Shown here in pieces: positions 25,729 through 33,865 of a stretch of 58,275 nt of DNA (its first letter is position 1; the number at the start of each line of letters is the position of its first letter). The position numbers and the translations under genes were made by a program. The stretch comes from a virus. The notes under the pieces are model-generated. The model was not told the DNA's origin, did not search any database, and worked only from the letters and a program-made list of their open reading frames with translations. The DNA lies in the IMG/VR virus record IMGVR_UViG_3300042691_041303, positions 1 through 58,275 of that record. One strand, given 5' to 3'.

Positions 25729-26309
25729 TATTTAGTACCCGTTGATCCAAATCCACCTTCACCTCTTTCGGATTGGCTTATTTCTTTAACTTCTATTAAA
25801 TCACCGTAATCTGAACTAACTCTTGGTGAAACAACCCCTTGAGCTATTCTTTCTCCTTTTTCCCAAGTAAATTCTTCATTACTTAAATTTATTAAAAGAA
25901 CTTTAATTTCACCACGATAACCAGTGTCAACAGTTCCTGGTGAATTTAATACTGTTATACCATTTTTATATGCTAAACCACTTCTTGGTCTAATTTGTAA
26001 TTCATACCCATCAGGTAATTCAAAGTATAAACCAGTACTAACAAGTTTTCTTTCTAATGGTTTTAATGTGCCATCTTCATTAGACCTTAAATCAAAACCA
26101 GAATCACCTATTTTTTCATATAAAGGATTTTTATTTTCTGACTTATTGATAAATTTTATTTTTATTTTATCATTTTTTTCTTTTTTAAAATAAGTTACAC
26201 TATTCATCAATTCTAATGCCTGTTTTATTTCTTTTTTTTGTTCATTAGGTAAAGCATCTAAACTTAACAAATACTCTAACTCTTTTATTTTTTCGCTAAT
26301 TTCTCCCAT
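25728..26309 (-). CDS. dut: dUTPase with N-terminal helical extension
   Basis: A 193-residue trimeric-type dUTP pyrophosphatase. All five motifs are present: DSGFDLR (69-75), RPRSGLA (107-113), SPGTVDTGYRGE (123-134), KGERIAQGV (151-159) and RGEGGFGSTG (182-191). It hydrolyses dUTP to dUMP, keeping uracil out of phage DNA. An extra N-terminal 45 residues form a charged helix pair (ISEKIKELEYLLSLDAL, then EQKKEIKQALELM) not found in standard dUTPases (about 150 residues); it may mediate a protein contact. Coupled to the exonuclease gene through TAATG. Confidence 0.93.
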   Translation of the reverse strand: MGEISEKIKELEYLLSLDALPNEQKKEIKQALELMNSVTYFKKEKNDKIKIKFINKSENKNPLYEKIGDSGFDLRSNEDGTLKPLERKLVSTGLYFELPDGYELQIRPRSGLAYKNGITVLNSPGTVDTGYRGEIKVLLINLSNEEFTWEKGERIAQGVVSPRVSSDYGDLIEVKEISQSERGEGGFGSTGTK

Positions 26310-27031
26310 TATTTAAGATTATTTAATTTATTAATAATATCAACAAGAGCTTTTACATCTCTTTCACAATATTCTTTAATTTCTTCATGATTACCCTCCC
26401 AATAATTAGTGGTAACATTATCCCCCTTAACATCACCATTTTTAGGTGACTCAATATTTAAAACAGAACAGATTAAATCCAAAGAACCCAAAGACCAATT
26501 ATTACCAAATTGCCAAATTTCTTTAGTATCCAAAACTCTAAGGTCCCACGGTTTGGTATCGTGTGCCGGAAAAAGCTTGGGTGGTTTTAATCCATTAATA
26601 AAATATCTTTTACCTAAAAATGGGATATCAAAAATTTTAATACTTTGACCACATAAATCAAAACCAAGAGGTTCAATTTTATCAAAAATTTTCTTAGTTT
26701 CTGTTAAAATTTGTATTTCGTCTTCACCATAAAAAGATTCGTATCTAACCTCACCATTTTTTGTTACAAATGCCATAGATACACAAGCAACTTTACCAAA
26801 TTCAGGGAAAAAAGCTGCTGTTTGTCTATAAACTTCTTTATTTACATTTTTTTGATTAAAGTTTTTACTCAACCCTTGGTCTAACTTACTTTCATCTGTA
26901 ACTTTTTTTCTAAAAGTATCATAATAAGATTCCCACATTTTTAGTTTATCTTCAGGCATTTCGTATAAATCTTTATACTGACTTACCGTCTCAATATCAA
27001 AAAATAGTAATTTATCTACTTTAAATTGCAT
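26309..27031 (-). CDS. Stand-alone PolB-type 3'-5' exonuclease
   Basis: A 240-residue DnaQ-fold exonuclease of the kind related to the DNA polymerase B proofreading domain. FDIET (residues 11-15) is ExoI, GQSIKIFDIPFLGKR (about 128-142) is ExoII, and YCERDVKALVDI (221-232) is ExoIII. ATG at 27031 is preferred over the TTG at 27043. It overlaps the upstream glycosyltransferase by 11 nt. The phage polymerase at 30856 has its own exonuclease domain, so this enzyme probably acts in repair or recombination or degrades host DNA or RNA. Confidence 0.82.
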   Translation of the reverse strand: MQFKVDKLLFFDIETVSQYKDLYEMPEDKLKMWESYYDTFRKKVTDESKLDQGLSKNFNQKNVNKEVYRQTAAFFPEFGKVACVSMAFVTKNGEVRYESFYGEDEIQILTETKKIFDKIEPLGFDLCGQSIKIFDIPFLGKRYFINGLKPPKLFPAHDTKPWDLRVLDTKEIWQFGNNWSLGSLDLICSVLNIESPKNGDVKGDNVTTNYWEGNHEEIKEYCERDVKALVDIINKLNNLK

Positions 27032-28340
27032 TTGTTTCTTCAATTAATTGTTCTAATTCTTTTCTATTATCACTAACCATTTTTTTATACAAAGAGGCTC
27101 TTGATTTTGTTACCGTATCAATGTGATATTTTTCTTTAACAGTATTATATAAATTATTTTGTAACAAATCAACTAATTCAGGGTTTTCAATTAATTTTTT
27201 CATTGCTTTATACCAATCTTTGTGATTTCTATTACCATCAATTAATATAGCGTTACCATTCTCATTTATTTTACCACCCCTCTCAAATATATTAACACAA
27301 TCTATTTTATAAGGCCCAAAATCTTGTGCAATTAAAGCTTTTTTATGGAAACCAGCTTCAATAACCTTTAGTTGGGATTTGACTTTATTAAAAACGTGCT
27401 CAACTAATGGTGCCATAGATACATCAAATGAATTATAATTCATAGCAAAAGTAGTAATTGGTTTTGTCCAAACTCTACGATATGTTTGGTCAATAATTTT
27501 TAGATTATCCTCTAAATCTCTATCATATTTTAATAAAAGATCTTTGTATTCAGAATTAACCACTTCTAAATCATTGGTAAACATTTGTTCGTATTTGTTC
27601 CAAACACTTTCTTCTGGTTTTATTTTTCTTGTTCTTTGTTGTCCCGTATTTTTATCAATCTCAGTAATATTTCCTCTAATATCAAAACCACATAAAACAA
27701 ACTGTGATTCTTCTTTATATTCTCTTAAAAATTGTAAAACATTTGGAGCCATCAATCTTAAATCGTGAAAATGTGAAGAACCACCTAACCAACCAAATCT
27801 AAGTTTTTTATCGGTTTCTTCTTTTTTTGGTGTGAATTGTTTTTCGGAAGGGTCAATAGCATTAGGTAATACTATTACATTTTTATTAAATTTAGAAATT
27901 TCGTTAGCAAACAAAGGTGTCGTTGTTGTTACAAAATCAACCCTTTTTAAATTTTCTTTAATTTTAACATCTAATTGTTCTCTGGTTATTAGGAAATATG
28001 CCGGATGTTCTTTAGTTGGTGCCCAATAGTCATCCAAATCCATCACTGTTATTATACCTAATGATTTTAATTTATCTAAAATTTTAAAAGATTCTTCTAA
28101 ATAAACTTGTTGTACTGTATTTTCTTTTTTAGCCGGTAAACCTCTGTGAAAATGAATTATGTCATATTTTTTTAAAAACTCATCATCACTCCAATCAAAA
28201 TCTATTGTACCAGCAGTTATTATATCTACATGAAATTCATCACTATATAATTCCTGTAATTTCATGTGTGGTTCTACTGAACGAAATTTAGAAACACCAG
28301 TTCTATCTGAAGGTAGAACCAAAACTTTAATTTTACTCAT
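27021..28340 (-). CDS. GT-B-type glycosyltransferase
   Basis: A 439-residue protein. Its N-terminus VLVLPSDRTGVSKFRSVEPH and DIIHFHRGLPAKK are the first Rossmann domain of GT-B enzymes. VTTTTPLFANEISKFNKNV, VLPNAIDPSE and FGWLGGSSHFHDL mark the hinge and second domain. KVIEAGFHKKALIAQDFGPY stands at the donor-binding E-x7-E position. No membrane segment is present. It is the first gene of the long minus-strand operon after the terminator at 28389-28417. Confidence 0.82.
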   Translation of the reverse strand: MSKIKVLVLPSDRTGVSKFRSVEPHMKLQELYSDEFHVDIITAGTIDFDWSDDEFLKKYDIIHFHRGLPAKKENTVQQVYLEESFKILDKLKSLGIITVMDLDDYWAPTKEHPAYFLITREQLDVKIKENLKRVDFVTTTTPLFANEISKFNKNVIVLPNAIDPSEKQFTPKKEETDKKLRFGWLGGSSHFHDLRLMAPNVLQFLREYKEESQFVLCGFDIRGNITEIDKNTGQQRTRKIKPEESVWNKYEQMFTNDLEVVNSEYKDLLLKYDRDLEDNLKIIDQTYRRVWTKPITTFAMNYNSFDVSMAPLVEHVFNKVKSQLKVIEAGFHKKALIAQDFGPYKIDCVNIFERGGKINENGNAILIDGNRNHKDWYKAMKKLIENPELVDLLQNNLYNTVKEKYHIDTVTKSRASLYKKMVSDNRKELEQLIEETNAI

Positions 28341-28355
28341 ATTAATATTTTTTAA

Positions 28356-28389
28356 AAAATATAAGTAATTATTTAATCTTAGTAAACAA
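28356..28389 (-). promoter_or_regulatory. Possible host-type promoter for the long minus operon
   Basis: On the minus strand TATATTTT (28363-28356) matches TAnnTTTG at 7 of 8 positions, with a TTG 23 nt further upstream (28389-28387). It follows the terminator directly, where a new promoter would be expected. The spacing is at the long end of the known range, so this is tentative. Confidence 0.35.
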
Positions 28390-28417
28390 AAAACCCGACT
28401 TATTAGGTCGGGTTTTT
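28389..28417. terminator. Strong terminator hairpin
   Basis: The 11-bp arms AAAAACCCGAC (28389-28399) and their complement (28407-28417) enclose a 7-nt loop, with A and T tracts on both sides. It follows the 17-codon ORF on the minus strand and would end the 30823-28419 unit. Confidence 0.9.
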
Positions 28418-28418
28418 A

Positions 28419-28472
28419 TTACTTTTTAGGGGTACCTTTGTTACCCTTACAACTACATCCTTTTTGTCTCAT
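28419..28472 (-). CDS. 17-residue Cys-Lys-Gly peptide
   Basis: ATG at 28472, TAA at 28419; the product is MRQKGCSCKGNKGTPKK. It lies between the 28486-29088 gene (13 nt) and the terminator. The CxC pair and high Lys/Gly content are unusual for a random ORF of this length, and the position as last gene before a terminator favours a real gene. Too short for firm support by sequence alone. Confidence 0.45.
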   Translation of the reverse strand: MRQKGCSCKGNKGTPKK

Positions 28473-28485
28473 CGTTACTTTTTTT

Positions 28486-29088
28486 TTATAGATTATTATT
28501 TGTGACCCTCTTTTTGGTTATTATAGATTTTAATAATTTGACATTCTCTTGTATCATTTTTTTATCGAAATAATTTTCAACAATAGAAGGTAAAGCTTTA
28601 GCTATTTCTTCAGCAATCATTTTTCTAATAGAAAATTCATCAAAATTTAACTTATTAGATGTTACTTTTTTCTCTAAAACTTCTTTTGTTTCTGATATAA
28701 AATCAAATTCATCTTTTTCAGTGTAAGCCGATTTTTTACCATAATCAGGATTAATTTCTTTAATTAAATCATCGTCTAAAGAAAATGTTCCTACTGGGTC
28801 AGCTTGTGGTATTGGGTTTTCTAACATAGCTTTTTGTATTGCTGCTGGCAATTTAGATTCGATAACCCTTTTTTTATATTCACTACTATTAACATCTATT
28901 TTTTTATTAACAACACCACTATTTGTGGGTTTAGATATTTTTTGTTCATTTTCTAAAATTGCTGTATTTTCTTGAAACATTGATTCTGCTTTACTTCTTA
29001 AATGTGATTTATCGGAAGAATCATACTGTTTAGCTCTATTATCAATTTCCTTCGCTTTCTTTAATATTTCTGCTAACTTATTATTCAT
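28486..29088 (-). CDS. Hypothetical helical protein, possible virion component
   Basis: A 200-residue charged protein. Helical N-terminus (LAEILKKAKEIDNRAKQ), a low-complexity middle, then VIESKLPAAIQKAMLENPIP (residues about 75-94), a helical block that looks conserved. The C-terminal 70 residues are coiled-coil-like. It is the fifth gene of a unit headed by a late motif at 30835-30843, so a minor virion or assembly protein is likely. No family recognised. Confidence 0.6.
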   Translation of the reverse strand: MNNKLAEILKKAKEIDNRAKQYDSSDKSHLRSKAESMFQENTAILENEQKISKPTNSGVVNKKIDVNSSEYKKRVIESKLPAAIQKAMLENPIPQADPVGTFSLDDDLIKEINPDYGKKSAYTEKDEFDFISETKEVLEKKVTSNKLNFDEFSIRKMIAEEIAKALPSIVENYFDKKMIQENVKLLKSIITKKRVTNNNL

Positions 29089-29090
29089 AC

Positions 29091-29471
29091 TTAAAATTTT
29101 GCTTGTTTGTAAATTCTTGTCATAGTTCTATCACCACTTTGGTTATATCTAGGTATGTTACCTATACGATTAGATATTGGACTTGTAAAAGGTATTTCAT
29201 TTAAAGGATCCCAATCCATTATTTTATCTAATAATAAAGTTTTCCAACCTAATTCAGTTTCAGTATCTCCTGCGTATTGATAAACTCTAACTATTTTATT
29301 ATCTTTTTTTGAGTTACCTAAAACGTAAGATTCAATGTACCTAGTACTGTAACTACCATCGTCTTCTTTATAACGAATTTTTACTCGTTCATGTTTTACA
29401 ATAGCATCACCGACTTCGGCATCTGAAGCTGCCTCTAAAATAAGTGTATTTAAAATAGAGTAAAGCCTCAT
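29091..29471 (-). CDS. WYL-like small protein with possible capsid-targeting leader
   Basis: A 126-residue protein. The start MRLYSILNTLILE is followed by AASD, which fits the T4 prohead protease rule (I/L-x-E, then Ala). Residues 22-100 resemble a WYL-type small beta-barrel: AIVKHERVKIRYKEDDGSY, IESYVLGNSKKDNKIVRVYQ, and LGWKTLLLDKIMDWDPL. WYL domains bind nucleotides or act as regulators of host defence systems. A packaged, injected WYL protein would be notable, but both parts of the call are inference from weak similarity. It lies 1-2 nt from its neighbours. Confidence 0.5.
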   Translation of the reverse strand: MRLYSILNTLILEAASDAEVGDAIVKHERVKIRYKEDDGSYSTRYIESYVLGNSKKDNKIVRVYQYAGDTETELGWKTLLLDKIMDWDPLNEIPFTSPISNRIGNIPRYNQSGDRTMTRIYKQAKF

Positions 29472-29472
29472 T

Positions 29473-29823
29473 TTACCAATATTCTTCGTTATAATCTATA
29501 TTGTAGTAACCATCTCCAGGTTTATATTTATTACCAGAAGAGTAAAGTAAAGTATTTTTTGTTAGACGGTCAGTTAAAGTACCAACACCAGTACCTAAAT
29601 CACCACGACCATATTCATCACCATCACTAAGTGCGTTAGGGTGTACTGAGTTATATTTTTGACCATCAATATTTTTGTAAGTATTAAAAGTCGTGTTTTG
29701 TAATCTAACTAACTCCGCAGTTTGTTTTAGTGAAGGTAATTGATTTAATACCCCACCTGGCCCTAAGTCCTCAACTGAATCATTATCAGTTAATATTGGT
29801 GCTATTTGTTGTCCGTTTGGCAT
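29473..29823 (-). CDS. Hypothetical virion-type protein
   Basis: A 116-residue protein, Asn/Gly/Tyr/Asp-rich and poor in Lys/Glu relative to its neighbours (GPGGVLNQLPSLKQTAELVR, GDEYGRGDLGTGVGTLTDR, YYNIDYNEEYW). The composition is typical of extended virion proteins. It overlaps its upstream neighbour by 22 nt. No family recognised. Confidence 0.58.
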   Translation of the reverse strand: MPNGQQIAPILTDNDSVEDLGPGGVLNQLPSLKQTAELVRLQNTTFNTYKNIDGQKYNSVHPNALSDGDEYGRGDLGTGVGTLTDRLTKNTLLYSSGNKYKPGDGYYNIDYNEEYW

Positions 29824-30296
29824 AATTTTTTGTTTTTATATATCTCATTTATTATGGAATCAACTATTCCTATATTATAAATAGCTTCTTGCCTTAAAAT
29901 TTTATTAACATCTGAATCGTGTGAATCTAATTTCACACCATCTTTAGTGTGTGTTTTAATATATTGGTTTGGCATTCCTATTGAGGACATAGCTTTTTTC
30001 TTACCTTCTATATTACCTCTTAAATCATTTAATGTAATATTTACCCAATCTTTCATTTTACTACCACCATTTAACAAATATGGTGTATCATTTCTTTTAC
30101 CAGAAAAATTATCAAAAAAGTTTTTTATACGTTTTAATTGTTCATAACTAATTTCATTTTCATCACATAGATTTTTTAATCTAGTATAACCCTCAATCTT
30201 TTTATCACCTTTATAGGCATTGTATATTTTTAATAGGTGGTCTTTTAATTCTTCATCTATTTTAACACAATTATTTTTTAGTGAACTATTAGCCAT
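29802..30296 (-). CDS. Hypothetical phage protein
   Basis: A 164-residue helical protein. Conserved-looking blocks are KNLCDENEISYEQLKRIKNF, TPYLLNGGSKMKDWVNITL, and IYNIGIVDSIINEIYKN at the end. The block with GGSKMKDWVN looks like a phage structural-operon protein, but I cannot name it. Its ATG overlaps the upstream stop. Confidence 0.6.
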   Translation of the reverse strand: MANSSLKNNCVKIDEELKDHLLKIYNAYKGDKKIEGYTRLKNLCDENEISYEQLKRIKNFFDNFSGKRNDTPYLLNGGSKMKDWVNITLNDLRGNIEGKKKAMSSIGMPNQYIKTHTKDGVKLDSHDSDVNKILRQEAIYNIGIVDSIINEIYKNKKLCQTDNK

Positions 30297-30823
30297 TAAT
30301 TAAGTTTATTTTTTAGTATTTTTTTATATTCAGTGGGTACTTGTGTTAGATCTAAATCTAAAAGAAAGTTTAATATAATAGCTATCTCTTCACCAGAAGA
30401 GTTGTTTTTTTCAATTATTTCTTTTAGAGCATTTACCTTTCTAATTAAAATAGGATTTGTTTCTCTTATTTGTTCTAGATTAGGTATTTCATTTTTATAT
30501 AAACTATCTTCTTGTTTTTTAACGAATTCACGGTCAAATTCTTTTTTAGTGAATACAGTATTTTCTTTTAGTTTATTTTTTGGGTATTTTTTATTTTTAT
30601 CTTTCTTTGGCAATTTAATATTGTCTTCTTTTTCATCTTCAGTGTAAAAAGAACGATACATATATCTAGTTTTACCTTGTCTAGTGGTTTTAATAAAATC
30701 GTCTGTTGTTGTAGGTGGTTCTGTTGGTGAGGTTGTTGCAGAATCATCTTGATCTATTTTTTGATCACCACTTATTTTAGACCCGTTTTTATTTATTAAC
30801 TCTGATATTAATATGATATTCAT
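30296..30823 (-). CDS. Hypothetical disordered protein heading a late unit
   Basis: A 175-residue protein. A short hydrophobic start (MNIILISELINKNG) contains I-S-E, a weak match to the leader type seen elsewhere. A Thr/Pro/Ser linker (residues 28-41) follows, then a Lys/Glu-rich region and a helical end (EEIAIILNFLLDLDL). It is the first gene after the late motif at 30835-30843. Function unknown. Confidence 0.58.
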   Translation of the reverse strand: MNIILISELINKNGSKISGDQKIDQDDSATTSPTEPPTTTDDFIKTTRQGKTRYMYRSFYTEDEKEDNIKLPKKDKNKKYPKNKLKENTVFTKKEFDREFVKKQEDSLYKNEIPNLEQIRETNPILIRKVNALKEIIEKNNSSGEEIAIILNFLLDLDLTQVPTEYKKILKNKLN

Positions 30824-30834
30824 AATGTTTTCTT

Positions 30835-30843
30835 TATAAATAT
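30835..30843 (-). promoter_or_regulatory. Candidate late promoter motif ATATTTATA
   Basis: Minus-strand ATATTTATA ends 11 nt before the ATG at 30823, in the short gap after the polymerase stop codon. It would drive the five virion-type genes and the 17-codon ORF down to the terminator at 28389-28417. Confidence 0.58.
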
Positions 30844-30855
30844 CATTCTTTTATA

Positions 30856-33729
30856 TTAAAAATATTCTTTTTCTTCCTCTAACAAATCTTTTATCATATA
30901 CTCAGGGGAAATACCTTTCATTTTCCAAAAACGCATTTCTTCTTCACTCATGGTCATTAATTCTTCTAACGTGTCTTGGTCGCCTTCTTCAGATGGTATA
31001 CCAGATACTAACTCCAATTCAGTTCTAGTAAAATATTGTCTGTCAGCTGGATTTGTTATTAATAAACTTTCTCTAATATGTGTTCTAAAAACAACTAAAA
31101 GTGGTTCCACTTTTTTATTAAAAGATTCGATATATTTTGGTATGTTATAAGTACCTTTTAAATTAGGGTTTTTTTCTATTTGTTCACTAGTGATTAAATA
31201 AGAATTAAAAACTAAAGTTCCTTCTGGTGGGTCATTTTTAGTTTTTTTAACCTGTATGTCACCATGAGATTTCTTAGTACCGTTATTTACATAATAAACA
31301 TCGTCACCTAATTGTACATTAACGTCCTCTTTTATTATCAACTCCATATGTGCTTGTCTAGGCAAATCAGAACCATTTTTATTTTTACCTCTTCTTAAAT
31401 ATTGCTCTACACTTTTTTTAACTTTAGATTTATTAGCTATGTCGGCTAACGGAATATCCATGTTATAAATCTTTTCAAGGTATTCATTATAATAGTCCAC
31501 AAATTCTTTACCCTGACCTAACAATAACATTTTAATCCCCTTATTAAGGAAGTTTTTAATATATTTTTGGATGGTTTTACCTTTGATTGTGTTTCCTGTT
31601 AGTTTAATCTTACCATTTGGTTTTAGTGTTGCATAATTTTTACGAGATAAATTTATTGTCGCAGGCCACACCTCATCAATATCTAAACCCATTACGCCTT
31701 GCATAAATCTATCATTATATTCAGCAACATCAGCTTCAATACCTTCATATTTTTTACCTTTTTCAACAAAACGATGATTACCCTTACCAAAGTAAACATG
31801 GTCGTTTACCTTTTCTTTATATGAAAAGTTAACACCGTCAGTATCCAATACAAGAGGCTCATACCCTCTAGATATAAAAAATTTAATCATGTGTCTTAAA
31901 TATTGTCTACCAGTACAAGTAATTGTTTCACCAATATCGATATCACCCCAAGGAAATATGTAAGGAGCCGAAATAGAACCAAAAGCTGAGTTGTTAAAGA
32001 TTTTAATCGGTAACTGTTTTTTATCAAATTTACTAGCTAATTTATCATCACCCTCTTTAGCGTATTTACCAGCTAAATATTTATACTCATTACGAGTATC
32101 TAACAAATATTTTAACATAGCTCTTAAAGCACCAGAAACATCTACCGTTGGGAATACTTCATGTGTTAATTGAATAGACGGGTAAAGTGAGGCGTAGTCA
32201 AATTTAGCGATATTTTGACTGAAACCTAATTTTAGGAGTCTAGATAAACCACCAACAAAATCACGTTTTGGTTGTGTATCTGGTAAAGCTAAACTATTTT
32301 CATATGACCAAGCCATCATTAATGTTTTCCACATTGTTGCAGTACCCATGGTAATTGAACGGATAAAGTTAGTTGGTACTAATGCTGCAGTTAAAAATCC
32401 TGCTTGAGCATAGATATCATCTACTTGTTCAGTTTCTAAAAGGTCATCATGAAGATATTCCCTGACTAAAAACATACCATCAACAATCTCCCATTTATCT
32501 TCATATCCTTCTATTATTTTTAATTCACCTGTTTTTTTATCTTCAACTTCTTTAGGTTCTGGTTTAACACCATCAAGACTATACCATTGGCCAGATGTTG
32601 GGTTATAATAATAATTTTTATTTTCTTTCCATATTTTACCCAATTGACCACCATCAATATAAACACGGTTATTTCTTTCAATTCCGGCTTCTTTTGAGAT
32701 GTATTTCAAACCGCCACTTTGTAAACTAGAATTTAAAGCCATTGCTTGTCTAACTCTATGGTAGGTATCCATGATATTATAACCCCAAAGATTGGTTTGA
32801 AAATAATCTTCTGTTTCTGCCCCTAATTTTAACGTAGCTGGTTTTCTACTACATTTAATCATTGGGTGTTTAGTTTTTATAATATCTGTGTCTATATTTA
32901 GAGAAGTAATTCTACCTGTTTTTTTAGACTTAGAAATTGTGGTCCTTGAAATACCTAAAATTTCCATTCTTTTAAAGATATAATTCCAGTCAAAATTTTC
33001 AGAGTTGTAACCAATAACAATAGTGGGTTCTAATTCATGAATTATATCAAAAAATTCTTGGTACATCCTTTTTTCATCCTCAATATTGTACTCACTATTT
33101 TCATTATAAGCTGTTAATAATTTTTGAAAACCTCTGTTATCTTTAACCCCAATCATAAAACAATGACCATTTTCAGGTTCAAGACTTGTTGTTTCAATAT
33201 CGAATGTTAGTTTATGTACTTCAGTATAATCTTCATAACCTTTGAAAAGTCTTTTTCCTGTTTGAATCATAAATTGTTCTACAGGCGGTAATATTTGTAT
33301 TAAATTATTTTCCTTACTCCAAGGATCAACACCACCTTTAGTAAAAAAATTAACTAAATCTCTATAAGTACCACTAGTCTTAACTAAAAATTTATAACCA
33401 TTTTCAAGCCTTTCATTATCACCTGTTTCTAATTTTTCTGTGTGAATACCAAATTTTTTGGCAGCTTTTCTTATTTCATCCAAATCATCACCATAAAAAC
33501 CACTACCACGTAAAGATTTTGTCCAACAAAAAGGTGTGAATTTTTGTACTTTTATTTTTTTACCCTTATTTGGGTCATCAATAACTAAATAAACTTTATT
33601 AGTTTCATCAATTGACCAATCATTTGTTTGGTCTAACTCTATGGATACAATGTATTTTTCATCGTCATGACCCTCTAAAAATTTTTTAATATCTTCTGGG
33701 GTCGCCTGTTTAATTTCTTTTTTGCTCAT
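30856..33729 (-). CDS. Family B DNA polymerase (T4 gp43-like)
   Basis: A 957-residue replicative polymerase. Exonuclease motifs: FDIET (176-180), YNSENFDWNY (241-250) and a YLHDD region (425-429). Polymerase motifs: FDYASLYPS (A, 510-518), KIFNNSAFGS (B, 576-585) and LVLDTDGVNF (C, 627-635). Both activities should be intact. In motif C the usual DTDS is DTDG. It has a 5' leader of about 54 nt with a late-type motif at 33784-33792; a replication gene would be expected to be early or middle, so other signals may exist. Length is close to T4 gp43 (898). Confidence 0.94.
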   Translation of the reverse strand: MSKKEIKQATPEDIKKFLEGHDDEKYIVSIELDQTNDWSIDETNKVYLVIDDPNKGKKIKVQKFTPFCWTKSLRGSGFYGDDLDEIRKAAKKFGIHTEKLETGDNERLENGYKFLVKTSGTYRDLVNFFTKGGVDPWSKENNLIQILPPVEQFMIQTGKRLFKGYEDYTEVHKLTFDIETTSLEPENGHCFMIGVKDNRGFQKLLTAYNENSEYNIEDEKRMYQEFFDIIHELEPTIVIGYNSENFDWNYIFKRMEILGISRTTISKSKKTGRITSLNIDTDIIKTKHPMIKCSRKPATLKLGAETEDYFQTNLWGYNIMDTYHRVRQAMALNSSLQSGGLKYISKEAGIERNNRVYIDGGQLGKIWKENKNYYYNPTSGQWYSLDGVKPEPKEVEDKKTGELKIIEGYEDKWEIVDGMFLVREYLHDDLLETEQVDDIYAQAGFLTAALVPTNFIRSITMGTATMWKTLMMAWSYENSLALPDTQPKRDFVGGLSRLLKLGFSQNIAKFDYASLYPSIQLTHEVFPTVDVSGALRAMLKYLLDTRNEYKYLAGKYAKEGDDKLASKFDKKQLPIKIFNNSAFGSISAPYIFPWGDIDIGETITCTGRQYLRHMIKFFISRGYEPLVLDTDGVNFSYKEKVNDHVYFGKGNHRFVEKGKKYEGIEADVAEYNDRFMQGVMGLDIDEVWPATINLSRKNYATLKPNGKIKLTGNTIKGKTIQKYIKNFLNKGIKMLLLGQGKEFVDYYNEYLEKIYNMDIPLADIANKSKVKKSVEQYLRRGKNKNGSDLPRQAHMELIIKEDVNVQLGDDVYYVNNGTKKSHGDIQVKKTKNDPPEGTLVFNSYLITSEQIEKNPNLKGTYNIPKYIESFNKKVEPLLVVFRTHIRESLLITNPADRQYFTRTELELVSGIPSEEGDQDTLEELMTMSEEEMRFWKMKGISPEYMIKDLLEEEKEYF

Positions 33730-33783
33730 ATTTTTGATTTTTGGGACGGGTCAAATCTTAACCTCTCACTATTTTTACTTAAA

Positions 33784-33792
33784 AATAAATAT
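33784..33792 (-). promoter_or_regulatory. ATATTTATT motif upstream of DNA polymerase
   Basis: Minus-strand ATATTTATT lies 54 nt before the polymerase ATG, in the 136-bp divergent gap. Its distance differs from the tight 9-17 nt of the structural units, so its function is less sure. Confidence 0.35.
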
Positions 33793-33844
33793 AATAACTT
33801 TTCTAGTAAAGATGTTTTTTGAATTAGGTTTATTGAACTGGTGA

Positions 33845-33853
33845 ATATTTATA
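33845..33853 (+). promoter_or_regulatory. Candidate late promoter motif ATATTTATA
   Basis: ATATTTATA ends 12 nt before the ATG at 33866. It would drive the neck, fibre and lectin genes from 33866 to 38091, on the other side of the gap shared with the polymerase gene. Confidence 0.6.
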
Positions 33854-33865
33854 AAATAAAAGAAA

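Noticed and set aside
8578-28340. Host DNA misassembled into the contig (O-antigen locus)
   Set aside because: The block is continuous by short overlaps with phage genes (sigma factor, PhoH, dUTPase), has the same A/T-rich style, and lacks export and priming genes.
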